Below are positions 1 through 8,941 of a stretch of DNA of 64,000 nt, in pieces (position 1 is the first letter of the stretch; every line of letters starts with the position of its first letter). The DNA comes from an uncultured Spirochaetia bacterium (GTDB lineage Bacteria; Spirochaetota; Spirochaetia; JABEVK01). The DNA lies in contig CALGPJ010000006.1 in NCBI GenBank assembly GCA_937960645.1, positions 62,001-126,000 of the forward strand. Direction: 5' to 3'. Made by a program: the position numbers and the translations under genes. The notes beneath the pieces were generated by a model. That model did not search any database, was not told the origin of the DNA, and worked only from the letters and a program-made list of their open reading frames with translations.

Positions 1-524
1 GTTTGAGCAGTTCTTCCGACAATACGATGTTCCCGATTGTACACGACATTGTCGATCAAAAAGTGGTTATCCGGCTCTCCCAAATAGGTATCGATTAGGT
101 AGCGCAAGTCTACACGTGCCTCATTTGCTGTTTTGTTCGTGATCTCGACGCTGATCCTCAGGCCATCCGAAATCGAACTATACTTCGTTGTTAAAAATTC
201 GTAGAGAACGGAGACATCGGCACGAACGCCCCGGTAATTCATTCGAACCCCGTTGAGTTCTTCGGACACACTCAGCAGAAATTGATTACCGGGCAGGAGA
301 TTGAGCACTTGCCCGTTAAATCGAAGACTAAAAAAGGTGGTGGAAGCATCGCGCGTCCAGGTCAGGGGTATCCAGCGTGGGTTTTCCAGGCTTTCGGTCA
401 CTGAGATGATAACGGTTCCTTTTTGTTCGTCGATGTTGATCCTCACTTTCCCACGCGTCACCTCCAGTCCAAGCAGGAGATGGGTGAAGAAAAACAAAAA
501 CAGAATACTAACGGCCAGACGCAT
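1..524 (-). CDS. Exported protein of unknown function, C-terminus cut by window edge
   Basis: An open frame with no stop runs from an ATG at 524 to the window edge, giving at least 174 residues. It opens with a typical signal peptide: a short basic start, then a long Leu/Phe stretch ending near residue 19 (LLLGLEV). The rest is rich in alternating hydrophobic and polar residues, as in beta-sheet secreted domains, and I recognise no family. Its start overlaps the end of the upstream TPR gene by 17 bases, so it is the third gene of the rpe operon and probably acts in the same envelope compartment as the exported TPR protein. Being a real gene is well supported by the signal peptide and coupling; its function is unknown. 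Confidence 0.65.
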   Translation of the reverse strand, partial: MRLAVSILFLFFFTHLLLGLEVTRGKVRINIDEQKGTVIISVTESLENPRWIPLTWTRDASTTFFSLRFNGQVLNLLPGNQFLLSVSEELNGVRMNYRGVRADVSVLYEFLTTKYSSISDGLRISVEITNKTANEARVDLRYLIDTYLGEPDNHFLIDNVVYNREHRIVGRTAQ

Positions 525-1431
525 TTAGGACCTCCCAATCGTCATAAAATCTTTTGAGTTCTTCCGCCCTGGCCTTGATTTCCTGGAGTATCCTCAGGTT
601 GCTGGAAGCAGTTGCGCTCGAGTTTTGATTAGTTTGATTTGTTGCTTGTTGTACAGGAGCCACCGTTTCAACCGAGGGCGTGCGAACCCGAAGCCGGTTG
701 GCCTGGGCTTCCTGTAACTGCTGCTCCAATTGGCGGATGCGCGCGGCAAGATCGCTTTTCTCCAAATCTAAAATACGCCTCTGGTATGCCTGAATCGCCT
801 GTTGGTAAGCCCGTTCCCGTCTTCGAAACTCATCCAGGGAGTTGAGTAATTCTTCATGGCTCCATCTTAGCAGGCGCAAAAGCTCCTCTTCCCTGAGCTT
901 CATCTCGATCATGCCGAGTCGATACCGGGAAGCCTCTATCTTATAACTCGTCGGGAAAAATTCGATGACACGTTTATAGAGAACCTGGGATTCCTCCCAC
1001 CGCCCGAGCGCATAGGCACTTTCAGCCATCCAGAAAATACTGTTGGATGTAAATTCCTGATTGGGTTCCGTTTGAAGAAAGCTGTCGAAGGTTTTGAGGG
1101 CGTTTTCGTAATCCTCCATATAAAACAGGATTCTTCCTTTTTCATAAAGAGCTTCTTTGGCCAAGGGATGCGTAGGATAATTTTGAAGGAACTTTTCAAC
1201 GAGGGCAGACGCACGGTCCCAGGCCTTGAGGGACATTTCCGTCCGGCATAACCATAGCAGAGAGTTGGGGTGAACGGTCACGAGATCTTCTCTGTCGAGT
1301 ATCGCCGAAAAGGTCTGTCTGGCCCCGATAAAGTCCTGTTGGGCATATTGGTTTTGGCCTCGTGTCAACAGATCTTGAGTAAAACCGGAAGCACTCAAAA
1401 CCAGGAAAAAAGCGAATACAATTTTTTTCAT
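508..1431 (-). CDS. Exported tetratricopeptide-repeat protein
   Basis: A 307-residue protein with a signal peptide (about residues 1-18, cleavage near GFTQ). About four TPR-type helix pairs follow (residues 20-170), recognisable by patterns such as A..EALYEKGRILFYMEDYENAL. A charged coiled coil rich in Gln/Arg/Glu spans roughly 190-245, then a Thr/Asn/Gln linker and a last amphipathic helix. TPR domains hold protein complexes together; a periplasmic scaffold is the likely role. The TPR order differs from CpoB/YbgF, where the coiled coil is N-terminal, so I do not use that name. The ATG shares an ATGA overlap with the stop of rpe, and the end overlaps the next gene by 17 bases, so translation is probably coupled. 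Confidence 0.85.
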   Translation of the reverse strand: MKKIVFAFFLVLSASGFTQDLLTRGQNQYAQQDFIGARQTFSAILDREDLVTVHPNSLLWLCRTEMSLKAWDRASALVEKFLQNYPTHPLAKEALYEKGRILFYMEDYENALKTFDSFLQTEPNQEFTSNSIFWMAESAYALGRWEESQVLYKRVIEFFPTSYKIEASRYRLGMIEMKLREEELLRLLRWSHEELLNSLDEFRRRERAYQQAIQAYQRRILDLEKSDLAARIRQLEQQLQEAQANRLRVRTPSVETVAPVQQATNQTNQNSSATASSNLRILQEIKARAEELKRFYDDWEVLNASGR

Positions 1432-2072
1432 GTTTTTAGCCTTGTGACATAGTCTCCCGGGTCATCATTCATAAAAAAGGACGATCCTGTTACTAATATA
1501 TCGGCACCTTGCTCTTTCACCTGCATGGCTGTTTCAAGATTGATCCCCCCATCGACACTGATGAGAAAGTTTAGATGACGTCTCTGCCTTTCCCGGTTTA
1601 AGGAAGCGATTTTGTCCAGGCAGAAATCGAGAAACTTTTGCCCGCCGTAGCCTGGGTTGACCGTCATGACGAGAACCAGGTCCAAAAAACTCAATAAGGG
1701 GAAGATGAGCTCCACCGGCGTGGAGGGAACGATGCTGATGCCGGCCTTGACGCCGATATTTTTCAATTCCTGGATGTGTCGGTGGTGGTGAACAGCGGCC
1801 TCATAGTGAAAGGTAATCCACTTTGCGCCCGATTTGCTATAAGTCTCAAAATGTTTCCAGGGCTCTTCAATCATGAGATGCACATCGGCGGTCAACGATG
1901 TATGTGATTGGGCTGCGGCAATGAACTGATGCCCGAAGGTGATAGGCGGAACGAAGGTTCCGTCCATGACATCGTAATGAATCCAATCGGCGCCGCTGCT
2001 TTCGATTTTGCGAACTTCTTCATGAATTCTGGAAAAATCTGCTGCCAAAATGGAGGGAGCAACTATGGTCAT
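1428..2072 (-). CDS. rpe: Ribulose-phosphate 3-epimerase
   Basis: Interconverts ribulose 5-phosphate and xylulose 5-phosphate in the pentose phosphate pathway; a cytosolic TIM-barrel metalloenzyme. Family motifs are intact: APSILAADF at the N-terminus, the metal/catalytic segment WIHYDVMDGTFVP, the MTVNPGYGGQKF loop and the phosphate-binding VDGGIN and VTGSSFF. I start at the ATG at 2072 (MTIVAPSILAAD), which gives 214 residues and matches the usual family start. An upstream in-frame start would add a poor 12-residue extension running into the promoter. No Shine-Dalgarno is present, and a GATAAT hexamer ends six bases before the ATG. It is first gene of a three-gene operon with exported proteins, an odd pairing with no obvious functional logic. 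Confidence 0.96.
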   Translation of the reverse strand: MTIVAPSILAADFSRIHEEVRKIESSGADWIHYDVMDGTFVPPITFGHQFIAAAQSHTSLTADVHLMIEEPWKHFETYSKSGAKWITFHYEAAVHHHRHIQELKNIGVKAGISIVPSTPVELIFPLLSFLDLVLVMTVNPGYGGQKFLDFCLDKIASLNRERQRRHLNFLISVDGGINLETAMQVKEQGADILVTGSSFFMNDDPGDYVTRLKT

Positions 2073-2078
2073 AGGTGA

Positions 2079-2108
2079 ATTATCATGGAAATCCAAGGGA
2101 CCGGTCAA
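2079..2108 (-). promoter_or_regulatory. Sigma70-type promoter of rpe, leaderless spacing
   Basis: On the minus strand TTGACC (2103-2108) is followed after 18 bases by GATAAT (2079-2084), preceded by T as in an extended -10. The rpe ATG begins six bases later, so the expected transcription start falls at or beside the start codon. Prediction by eye only. Confidence 0.5.
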
Positions 2109-2117
2109 GACTCATGA

Positions 2118-2145
2118 TTGACCTAAGAAGTGGATTCAGTATAAT
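2118..2145 (+). promoter_or_regulatory. Sigma70-type promoter of the greA operon
   Basis: TTGACC (2118-2123), 16-base spacer, perfect TATAAT (2140-2145). The expected transcript start is near 2152. It lies back-to-back with the rpe promoter, so the two divergent operons share a 110-base control region. Confidence 0.6.
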
Positions 2146-2180
2146 TAAATTATTGTCAAATCGATAGATGGGGGCGCTGT

Positions 2181-3101
2181 ATCAATAACATTTACGAAGC
2201 TTTTCGAAATGGGGATTTCAAGAGCGCTCAGACCATTGCCGCTCAGGAACGAACGCAGACCCTGGAGGACGGACTTGCCCTCATCGCTCTCCATTATTCG
2301 ACCTATTGGCTCAACGAACTTCCGAAACTCGAACAACAGAAAGCGCCGGGGGCCAAGGCGGACTTGATTTTTAAAAGCTATGCGGACTTTCTTTTTCGTT
2401 ATCTCCCTGCCCATGGAATCTACGACGAGACCCTTTTATACAATCTCCGCGTCTTCCTTTTCGGGTTAGCCCTTAGTTATCTCAACGAGGAAATGCATCA
2501 TCTGGAAAACCAGGAAAACGAACGGCAGGTCATCCTGGACATCATACGCTGCCACAAACTGGTCGGTGATTACCCCAAAGCTCTGTCACTCCTTCAATTG
2601 CATTTTCCCAACTCGGGTATCGATGATGCGGATTGTCTGTCCGAGATCGCTGATTGTTTCGACATGATCAGCCAACAAGAGAAGGCTCGTTTGCTTTTTC
2701 GGGACGCTTTTTACAGCGGTCCCCAAACCATAGCCCTGGATTTTCTACTCTCACCAATGATTCATAGCATTCGAAAGCAACTCAGTGCATTACCTCTACC
2801 GCCCAATCTCGTGAAAGAATGGATGGGCGTCTATGGTGTGCTTCTAGGGTACCTCAACGTGCGACGGAAGCTGGACCCATTCGAGGTCTCGCGCCTAAAG
2901 CAGGAAATCACGAATCTTAAACTCGAGTGGACACAACAACGCGACGCGAAATCACCTGTTTTGCCACGTTTGATCTACAGGTATTTTTTACTTCTCGACC
3001 ACTATAAGGAGGTTCGAGAAGACAGAAGCAAATGGGATGAAATACTCCTGAGTATTAAAATGATCGATCCAGGAATCTACGACATGTACACAAAAATTTA
3101 A
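2181..3101 (+). CDS. TPR-like helical protein, start codon unresolved
   Basis: The frame is open from 2145 (after a TAA) to the TAA at 3101. Helical, TPR-like coding sequence begins at about 2181 (INNIYEAFRNGDFKSAQ), continuing through YPKALSLLQLHF and LSEIADCFDMISQQEKARLLF. No ATG, GTG or TTG exists in this frame before a TTG at 2364, which would cut off more than 60 plausible residues. I give 2181, an ATC codon six bases after a GGGGGC tract, as a conceptual start. Alternatives are an ATG at 2168 with one G too many in the run at 2170-2174, or a TTG at 2153 with one A too many at 2158-2160. No signal peptide or membrane segment. It directly precedes greA (10 bases), so it probably works with the large GreA. 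Confidence 0.7.
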   Translation: MNNIYEAFRNGDFKSAQTIAAQERTQTLEDGLALIALHYSTYWLNELPKLEQQKAPGAKADLIFKSYADFLFRYLPAHGIYDETLLYNLRVFLFGLALSYLNEEMHHLENQENERQVILDIIRCHKLVGDYPKALSLLQLHFPNSGIDDADCLSEIADCFDMISQQEKARLLFRDAFYSGPQTIALDFLLSPMIHSIRKQLSALPLPPNLVKEWMGVYGVLLGYLNVRRKLDPFEVSRLKQEITNLKLEWTQQRDAKSPVLPRLIYRYFLLLDHYKEVREDRSKWDEILLSIKMIDPGIYDMYTKI

Positions 3102-3111
3102 GGAGATTGCA

Positions 3112-5823
3112 ATGTCAGAGGTCAAGACAAACGAAATCGTTGAAAGAATTAGTCAGGTTCTGCACGAAGAAAAGTGGACGAGAACTATCATCAGCCAATA
3201 CACGCTGACACATTTCAAAGAGTTGGAAGACCTTTTTCAGCTGATCATCAACAGTGGGTACGTGAACGACATCCTTCAACTCTGTGAGGATTTTCTCCAG
3301 ACAAACAAGAATTCCATCGCTGCTCTTTATTTTTCCGGGATGATATCCCTCCTCAGGCAGAGCCTCGATGATTCCAATTTGGTCAAGCTGATCAATCTGC
3401 TGAACCAAAATCAAAAGCCGGTATTGGTGGAGCACCTTTGCAACAGCATACTCAAACACGGGGAACACAAGTTCGCATTGCGCAGCCTTCTCGATTTGGC
3501 CAAACAGGAGAACAATGAACAGAAGATCAGACAAATCGAGGAAAGGTTGGTCAGGGTTGATTTGGAGGATGCCGAAACGACTTTCGACCTGGCGCAAAAA
3601 TATGAAAGTCTGCAAGACCAGGAAAAGGCCATCGAGTTTTATAAAAAATCCATCCACAGGTTTCTGTTGAACAAAAACTTTGCGCGTTTGAAGGATGCCT
3701 GGGACAAGCTCCTGAAACTGTCTCCCAAAGAGTACGAATATTTTCTTCAAATCGAAAACAAGGTGAGTAAGTCTCTCCAGTGGGATGCAGAGAAATCGCT
3801 ACAACTGCTCGAGGACCTCTACCCTGTGGTACTGAAAAACGAGAATTACGATCAGGCAGTCGAAATCCTTCTCAAAATCTACAAGTACGAGGGCAAGGCC
3901 GCAAGTGTCAGGAAGGAAATCGTCGAAACTCTCAAGAAAAAATATGCCGATAATCCTAAAATTGAGGAATATATCAAACTGTCGGGAATCAATCAGAGCT
4001 TTAAAAACCTCGAGGACGCTCTGAGAGATTTTTACAAACATCTCAGTTTTGCTAAAGGCAATTTCGTTTATCACAATGCCTGGGGTGTCGGTATCATCAA
4101 AGAAATCCTTGAAAAAGAGCAGGAATTCGTCATCGACTTCGAAAAAAAGAGACAGCACCGGATGGCTCAGAAAATGGCTGTCGAGGCATTGCAACCTCTC
4201 CAACGGGATGATATCCGCGTACTCATCGCCACGACCAAACCGGAGGATCTCAAGAAAAAGATCAAGGATGACATCGAGGGAACCTTAAAAACGATTCTGA
4301 GGTCTTTCGGAAACAAGGCAGATTTCAAGACAATTCGTGCTCTTTTGGTGCCCACGGTTCTGAGCCTTTCAGAATGGACAACGTGGAGCTCCAACGCTCG
4401 AAAAGCTCTCAAGAAAAGCCCCGATTTCGCCTTCGACCCCGACAAACCCGATACCTACCTGTTGAGACTCCAACCTATCAGTTACGAGGAAAAAGCTTTC
4501 AATAAGTTTCGGGGTGAAAGTGATTTCTACAAGAGGGTCGAGGTCTTTTTTGAGATCTTAGATGAAGACCTGGTAAGCTCGGATTATTTCAGCGATATTC
4601 TGAATCACTTCATTAACATTTCGAAGTCAACAAAGGTTGACGATGAGGTCATATCCTCCTATCTGTTGCTACAGATCCTTTATAAACGATATCCCTATTT
4701 TGCAGTTTCTGCATCGAAATCTTTCAAGGATTATTTCCTGGAACTGGAAGATCCTGTCGACACCTACATCAAAATCAAAAACAACGAACTCAGAAAAGAA
4801 TTTTTGCGTTTCACCGTCAAAGAGATCGATACCTGGCCCAATTTGTACTCGCGAATGTTTTTGTACAGCCCAAATAAGTCTCTCATCGAGGAGCTTTTGG
4901 GAAATCAAAAGAAAAAGGAAGTCGAACACCTGTTCAAAACCATTGTCGACCGTTTCCGGGAAAACAAGGAAGCGATGATTTGGCTGGCCAAATATCTTGA
5001 GGACTATGACCAGTATGAAAATTATGGCATCACGAAAGAAAAGGTTGTCATCAATCTGCTGAACATTCTCGAAATATCGGGCAGGGATATCAACAATTCG
5101 AAAGATACGAGCTTTGCAAAGAAATTTAAGAAAACCATTCTCGCATTCCTTTTCAAGGATCGTTTCCTGGAAAAGTTTATCGACCAAATCGAACAGGACA
5201 AGGCCGAACGTCTACTTGCCCTGATCAAGGATAGTCATGAAATACCTGCAACCGAAGTCCAAAGCATCAAGGACAAAATCTTCGAAAGATTCACTCTCAT
5301 CGCCCAAAAAGAAAATATCGCCTCGTCGACGGTGATCAGTAAGAAAGCCCTCCTCACCACACGTTCGATGTACAACAAGAAAAGTAAGGAACTCAGTTAT
5401 CTGGTTGACGTGGAGATTCCCAAGAATTCCAAAGAAATCGGAGATGCCATGGCCCTCGGTGACCTCAAAGAAAATGCCGAGTATCATGCCGCCAAAGAGA
5501 GGCAGGGGATACTCAACGCTACCGTGAGCCAATTGAGCCGTGAACTGGAAATTGCTACGGTAGTCGATCCTGAGGATGTCGATCCCAGCAGGATAAGTTT
5601 TGGTACCAAAGTCAAACTTCTCAATCTCGTAACGAATCAGATGGAAGAATTTGTTATCCTGGGACCATGGGAATCTCGACCCGAAGAAAATATCATCTCA
5701 TATCTTTCGCCGTTGGGGGAAAAGCTCCTGGGTAGAGGTGTTGGGGAAAGCCTAAAATTCTCCATCAATGATCGCAGCTTTCATTTCGAAGTGAAATCCA
5801 TCGAAAAGGCTGATTTCATATGA
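3112..5823 (+). CDS. greA: Transcription elongation factor GreA, giant spirochaete form
   Basis: 903 residues against about 160 for ordinary GreA. The last ~165 residues are a GreA module. They hold the coiled-coil tip signature GDLKENAEYHAAKE (residues 783-796), whose acidic residues reach into the RNA polymerase channel and trigger cleavage of backtracked RNA, followed by the C-terminal domain (GTKVKLLNL, GRGVGESLKF). Residues 1-310 and 380-740 are helical, TPR/HEAT-like. Between them, residues 318-370 (NAWGVGIIKEI, then VIDFEKKRQHRM) form a small beta-rich segment resembling CarD/Tudor-like polymerase-binding domains; that is an inference. Long GreA forms are known in Borrelia, Treponema and Chlamydia. 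A good ribosome site (AAGGAG, 3101-3106) precedes the ATG. The stop overlaps the next ATG (ATGA). Confidence 0.92.
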   Translation: MSEVKTNEIVERISQVLHEEKWTRTIISQYTLTHFKELEDLFQLIINSGYVNDILQLCEDFLQTNKNSIAALYFSGMISLLRQSLDDSNLVKLINLLNQNQKPVLVEHLCNSILKHGEHKFALRSLLDLAKQENNEQKIRQIEERLVRVDLEDAETTFDLAQKYESLQDQEKAIEFYKKSIHRFLLNKNFARLKDAWDKLLKLSPKEYEYFLQIENKVSKSLQWDAEKSLQLLEDLYPVVLKNENYDQAVEILLKIYKYEGKAASVRKEIVETLKKKYADNPKIEEYIKLSGINQSFKNLEDALRDFYKHLSFAKGNFVYHNAWGVGIIKEILEKEQEFVIDFEKKRQHRMAQKMAVEALQPLQRDDIRVLIATTKPEDLKKKIKDDIEGTLKTILRSFGNKADFKTIRALLVPTVLSLSEWTTWSSNARKALKKSPDFAFDPDKPDTYLLRLQPISYEEKAFNKFRGESDFYKRVEVFFEILDEDLVSSDYFSDILNHFINISKSTKVDDEVISSYLLLQILYKRYPYFAVSASKSFKDYFLELEDPVDTYIKIKNNELRKEFLRFTVKEIDTWPNLYSRMFLYSPNKSLIEELLGNQKKKEVEHLFKTIVDRFRENKEAMIWLAKYLEDYDQYENYGITKEKVVINLLNILEISGRDINNSKDTSFAKKFKKTILAFLFKDRFLEKFIDQIEQDKAERLLALIKDSHEIPATEVQSIKDKIFERFTLIAQKENIASSTVISKKALLTTRSMYNKKSKELSYLVDVEIPKNSKEIGDAMALGDLKENAEYHAAKERQGILNATVSQLSRELEIATVVDPEDVDPSRISFGTKVKLLNLVTNQMEEFVILGPWESRPEENIISYLSPLGEKLLGRGVGESLKFSINDRSFHFEVKSIEKADFI

Positions 5824-7625
5824 AAACTATAATGAAATTCTTTTTATCGTTTCTTGTAGCTTCTTCATTGAGCGCCCAAATCACGGATCCGCGGGATTTC
5901 GTTGTTTTGCTGGACCTGGGACCGGCCTTGACGGCACACCGAAACAGTGTTGTCTCGGTGTTCTTAAATGTCATCCTCAAAGACTATCTCAATTCGAGCC
6001 GCTTGGACGAGTTTCATCTAATCGGCTTTGCGAAAGTCCCGAGGCTCATGTTCCGAGAAACTTCTTTTTCTCGGGAAAGAGTCGAATCGTTTCTGGTAGA
6101 TTTGTACCGTCTTCCCGAATCTGACGAACAAATGGACCTGATTTCGGGACTGGATCTGGCCAAAGACTACCTTCGATCCCTGGCCACTGCAAAAACCAAA
6201 CAGGTCGTTCTCATCATGGATGGAAAATCTCCCGGAGGAGAAGCCGCAGTCCTCTGGAAAAAGAATTTGATCGATTTTCATCAATACCTGCGCGCCAATA
6301 AATGGCGGTTCCGACTGGTCTTGCTGCCTTATGATGGCAGTCAGCCCGAGCTCGATCTATCGCAGATTTGGAAAGATGAGATCCCTTTGACGATTCTGAA
6401 CGACTCCGAAGATTTTGCTAACAAACTCCTGGGAAGTCCCCGGATCTTTTGGCCTGAGGCAAGCCTGAAAATCGGCAGGTCGTTTCGATTGCCTCTCAAA
6501 GTCATCAATTATGAACAGGAAAATTTGTTGCTCAGAGTCCGGCAAATCCTCATCGATGGTCAAAATGCGCTCAATCGTCCTTTCAGTTTGAGCCTGCCTC
6601 CGAATTCAAATCGTAGTTTCGATCCCGAATTATCCTGGAATAACGCTCCGGAAGCAGATGGTGAATATTCCATGACGATCGAAGTCGTTTTTGAAGACGG
6701 TAACCGAGCCTTTCCCAATAAAAGAATCCTGAAAGTCAATTATTCCAGTTCCACCGGTTCGATTTTAGACATCCGTCTGATTTTGATCATTTTCGGTATT
6801 ATCCTCGTCGGTGTCTTAGTGATATGGCTCGTTATCAAGCTTTTGAATTACCAGGCGACGGGGCATCGTCTTGACAAGGTCCAGGCCGCTAGACGCCTGG
6901 GTAAGTTGCAAACCTCTATCAGGTCATTGGATCGAGGTTACCCTCAGGAATCACGAGATAAGCCTGCTCAAGCAGAAAAGGGTGGGCCCCTGACTGCATC
7001 GGATAAGGACCGGTCTCCTGCGAGGGTTACACCCCGAACAGCATCTCAATCAACTCAATCTTTCTCTGTGCCCAGGGCGCAACCCCAAACTCAGGAAGGA
7101 CGGAAAACGACACTGCCCCATCAGGAAAGTTTTGTCTCTTACTCCGGAAGCTCGGTTACTGGCCCCAAGGAGGAAGAGCTGGCACGTTTCGGTAACAAGC
7201 AACCCACCTGGGAATCCAGGGATTCCTATGCCGTGAATGAACCAGGAACGAAAAAAGATTGTACCTTTGTCGTGGAAATTTGGACCGATGATTACATGTT
7301 CCAAAACAATATAGGAAAGAGGGGGCGATTTTATTTTCAAGTGGGAGATAAAAAAGTCCTGGGTGCTCCCACGGGAATTCCCGTCAGGATACTGAGGACA
7401 CCTGAATTGGGGGAGCTTACCTGGGATGGCGATAAACTCTGGTTTAGGCCCCTGGTCGAGAATCTCAATACAGGTAAGGAACCGATCGATGTCATCAATA
7501 GGGAAATCGTTTGGTCCCCTCCGGGCAAGATGGGGCTGCATGTCGTGCTTCAGCCTTACGTTTCAGAAGCGGAAAAGTTCAAAAGGTTTCTGCGCAATTT
7601 GGGAAAAACCAATCCGGATATTTAA
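5820..7625 (+). CDS. Single-pass membrane protein with von Willebrand-like extracytoplasmic domain
   Basis: 601 residues. A signal peptide (about 1-22) is followed by a region (25-200) with the pattern of a von Willebrand A fold: DFVVLLDLGPAL at strand 1, LDLAKDYLRSL, and QVVLIMDGKSPGG at strand 4. The DxSxS metal site is not intact (DLGPA), so metal binding is doubtful. One strong transmembrane helix lies at about residues 320-342. A Ser/Pro/Gln-rich cytoplasmic linker (about 350-470) leads to a beta-rich C-terminal domain (WTDDYMFQNNIGKRGRF). The ATG overlaps the greA stop. Role unknown; the layout suggests a sensor or anchor linking envelope and cytoplasm. Its TAA overlaps the stop of the convergent HEAT gene by three bases. 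Confidence 0.72.
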   Translation: MKTIMKFFLSFLVASSLSAQITDPRDFVVLLDLGPALTAHRNSVVSVFLNVILKDYLNSSRLDEFHLIGFAKVPRLMFRETSFSRERVESFLVDLYRLPESDEQMDLISGLDLAKDYLRSLATAKTKQVVLIMDGKSPGGEAAVLWKKNLIDFHQYLRANKWRFRLVLLPYDGSQPELDLSQIWKDEIPLTILNDSEDFANKLLGSPRIFWPEASLKIGRSFRLPLKVINYEQENLLLRVRQILIDGQNALNRPFSLSLPPNSNRSFDPELSWNNAPEADGEYSMTIEVVFEDGNRAFPNKRILKVNYSSSTGSILDIRLILIIFGIILVGVLVIWLVIKLLNYQATGHRLDKVQAARRLGKLQTSIRSLDRGYPQESRDKPAQAEKGGPLTASDKDRSPARVTPRTASQSTQSFSVPRAQPQTQEGRKTTLPHQESFVSYSGSSVTGPKEEELARFGNKQPTWESRDSYAVNEPGTKKDCTFVVEIWTDDYMFQNNIGKRGRFYFQVGDKKVLGAPTGIPVRILRTPELGELTWDGDKLWFRPLVENLNTGKEPIDVINREIVWSPPGKMGLHVVLQPYVSEAEKFKRFLRNLGKTNPDI

Positions 7626-8941
7626 GAGTCCTTCCATTGCTTCAATAAGTTCTGGATGAAAGATCTGACCTGAGCGTTTCTGGTTGTCCGTTCCGTCTCT
7701 TCGATGAGAGGCTGAAAATCTCGGCGATTTCGTCGTTGGATCGTCCGTAAAATGGTCAATTGAGCGCTGCCGTTTGCACTGCGAAAGATTAAAGGAAGTA
7801 ATTCATCCGCCTGGCTCCACTCTGTCAGGGAATAACGTTGAGCGAAGGAATTGAGGCTGGGCGAGTTTGGAAGTCTGGAATCCTCCATCAGCACTTTTCG
7901 AAGGGCATCGAGGGCTTCGGTAATCTTGTTTTCAAAAACTTCCTGAAGGATTTTTTGCCAGAGCTGGGTATCGGCACGGCGATTGTTAATGAGTTCGATT
8001 ACCCTCCCTCGCCATTGGCCCTCATCGATTTTTTTGATGGCCATGAGAGAGGCCTGTCGGACGGACGAATCGGGGTCGTTGGAGGCCCGGAACAGAAGCA
8101 TGTCCAGAGTTTCCGGGATTGGCCGATTCTGAAGGGCCTCAGCGGCCGCAAGACGCACATTGGGGCTTTGATCACGAAGAGCACGAAGAAAAATTTCGTA
8201 ACTGGGTGCAAAGCTTTTCATGCTAGCGGAAAAACGTATGGCCGCCGATCGTACGATGGCGTTTTCATTGTTCAACGCATCTTCGAAAACCGATTTGGCT
8301 GTGGAATCGTCTAACTGAGAGAGAGCCTCAAGACACTGGGCTTTCAAGGCCGCCGAGCTTGAACCATCCTCGAAAAGCCGTTTGATTTCTTCGGAGGCCT
8401 CGGCATAGCTTAAACGTCCGAGAGCGATCACCAGGTCCCCCAAAAGCTCGGCTGGGGTATCGGGTTTTTTGAGAATTTGAAGTAATTCTTCGGCTTTTTC
8501 CTTGATTTTAAGCCGACCGATGACCCGAATCGCGACACCCCGCTGAAAGATGGAATCGGAATCGATCAGGGGCAGGATGTAGGGGGAGAGTTCCCTCCTG
8601 TCGAGGGACACAACATGGTCCGAAAAAGTGAGGAGAAGATTGTTAGGCCAGCGATCTCGGTCCCCAACGATCGCTTCGATTCTCTCCTTCGATACGGCCT
8701 TTTTTATTTCGGTGAAATAGCGCAACGATGCTTCTCTAACAGCGGGTGTCTGATAAGGAGTCAGAAGATTCTCGACCTCCGAAGAAAACTCCTCGTCTTT
8801 TTGTATCGAGAGCTGTCGGAGAGTTTCCAGCACCTGGGTTTCGAGACCAAAACGCAGGATGTTACGGATGTCCTCCATCGTTTGAGCTTTTAAGGTGAGT
8901 ATAGATAAAAATAAGTATCCCAGCGATGTCAATCTTCCCAA
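7622..8941 (-). CDS. Exported HEAT-repeat protein
   Basis: About 439 residues from a TTG at 8941, chosen because AGAGG lies seven bases before it and a signal-peptide-like segment follows (LTSLGYLFLSILTLKAQ). A longer reading would run back into murJ. Repeated two-helix units follow through residue ~430: IVRSAAIRFSASMK, NVRLAAAEALQNR and SVRQASLMAIKKI are clear HEAT/armadillo units with the usual Arg/Ala and Asp positions. Such repeats bind other proteins; no enzyme motif is seen. It overlaps the murJ end by 13 bases and is last in the rpsO-to-murJ gene series. A HEAT protein sits in this place in Borrelia too, as I remember it, so the link to the murJ/tgt neighbourhood is old. Confidence 0.8.
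   Translation of the reverse strand: MGRLTSLGYLFLSILTLKAQTMEDIRNILRFGLETQVLETLRQLSIQKDEEFSSEVENLLTPYQTPAVREASLRYFTEIKKAVSKERIEAIVGDRDRWPNNLLLTFSDHVVSLDRRELSPYILPLIDSDSIFQRGVAIRVIGRLKIKEKAEELLQILKKPDTPAELLGDLVIALGRLSYAEASEEIKRLFEDGSSSAALKAQCLEALSQLDDSTAKSVFEDALNNENAIVRSAAIRFSASMKSFAPSYEIFLRALRDQSPNVRLAAAEALQNRPIPETLDMLLFRASNDPDSSVRQASLMAIKKIDEGQWRGRVIELINNRRADTQLWQKILQEVFENKITEALDALRKVLMEDSRLPNSPSLNSFAQRYSLTEWSQADELLPLIFRSANGSAQLTILRTIQRRNRRDFQPLIEETERTTRNAQVRSFIQNLLKQWKDS

Noticed and set aside
2364..2366. TTG at 2364 as start of the gene before greA
   Set aside because: It would discard more than 60 helical, TPR-like residues that are continuous in the same frame.
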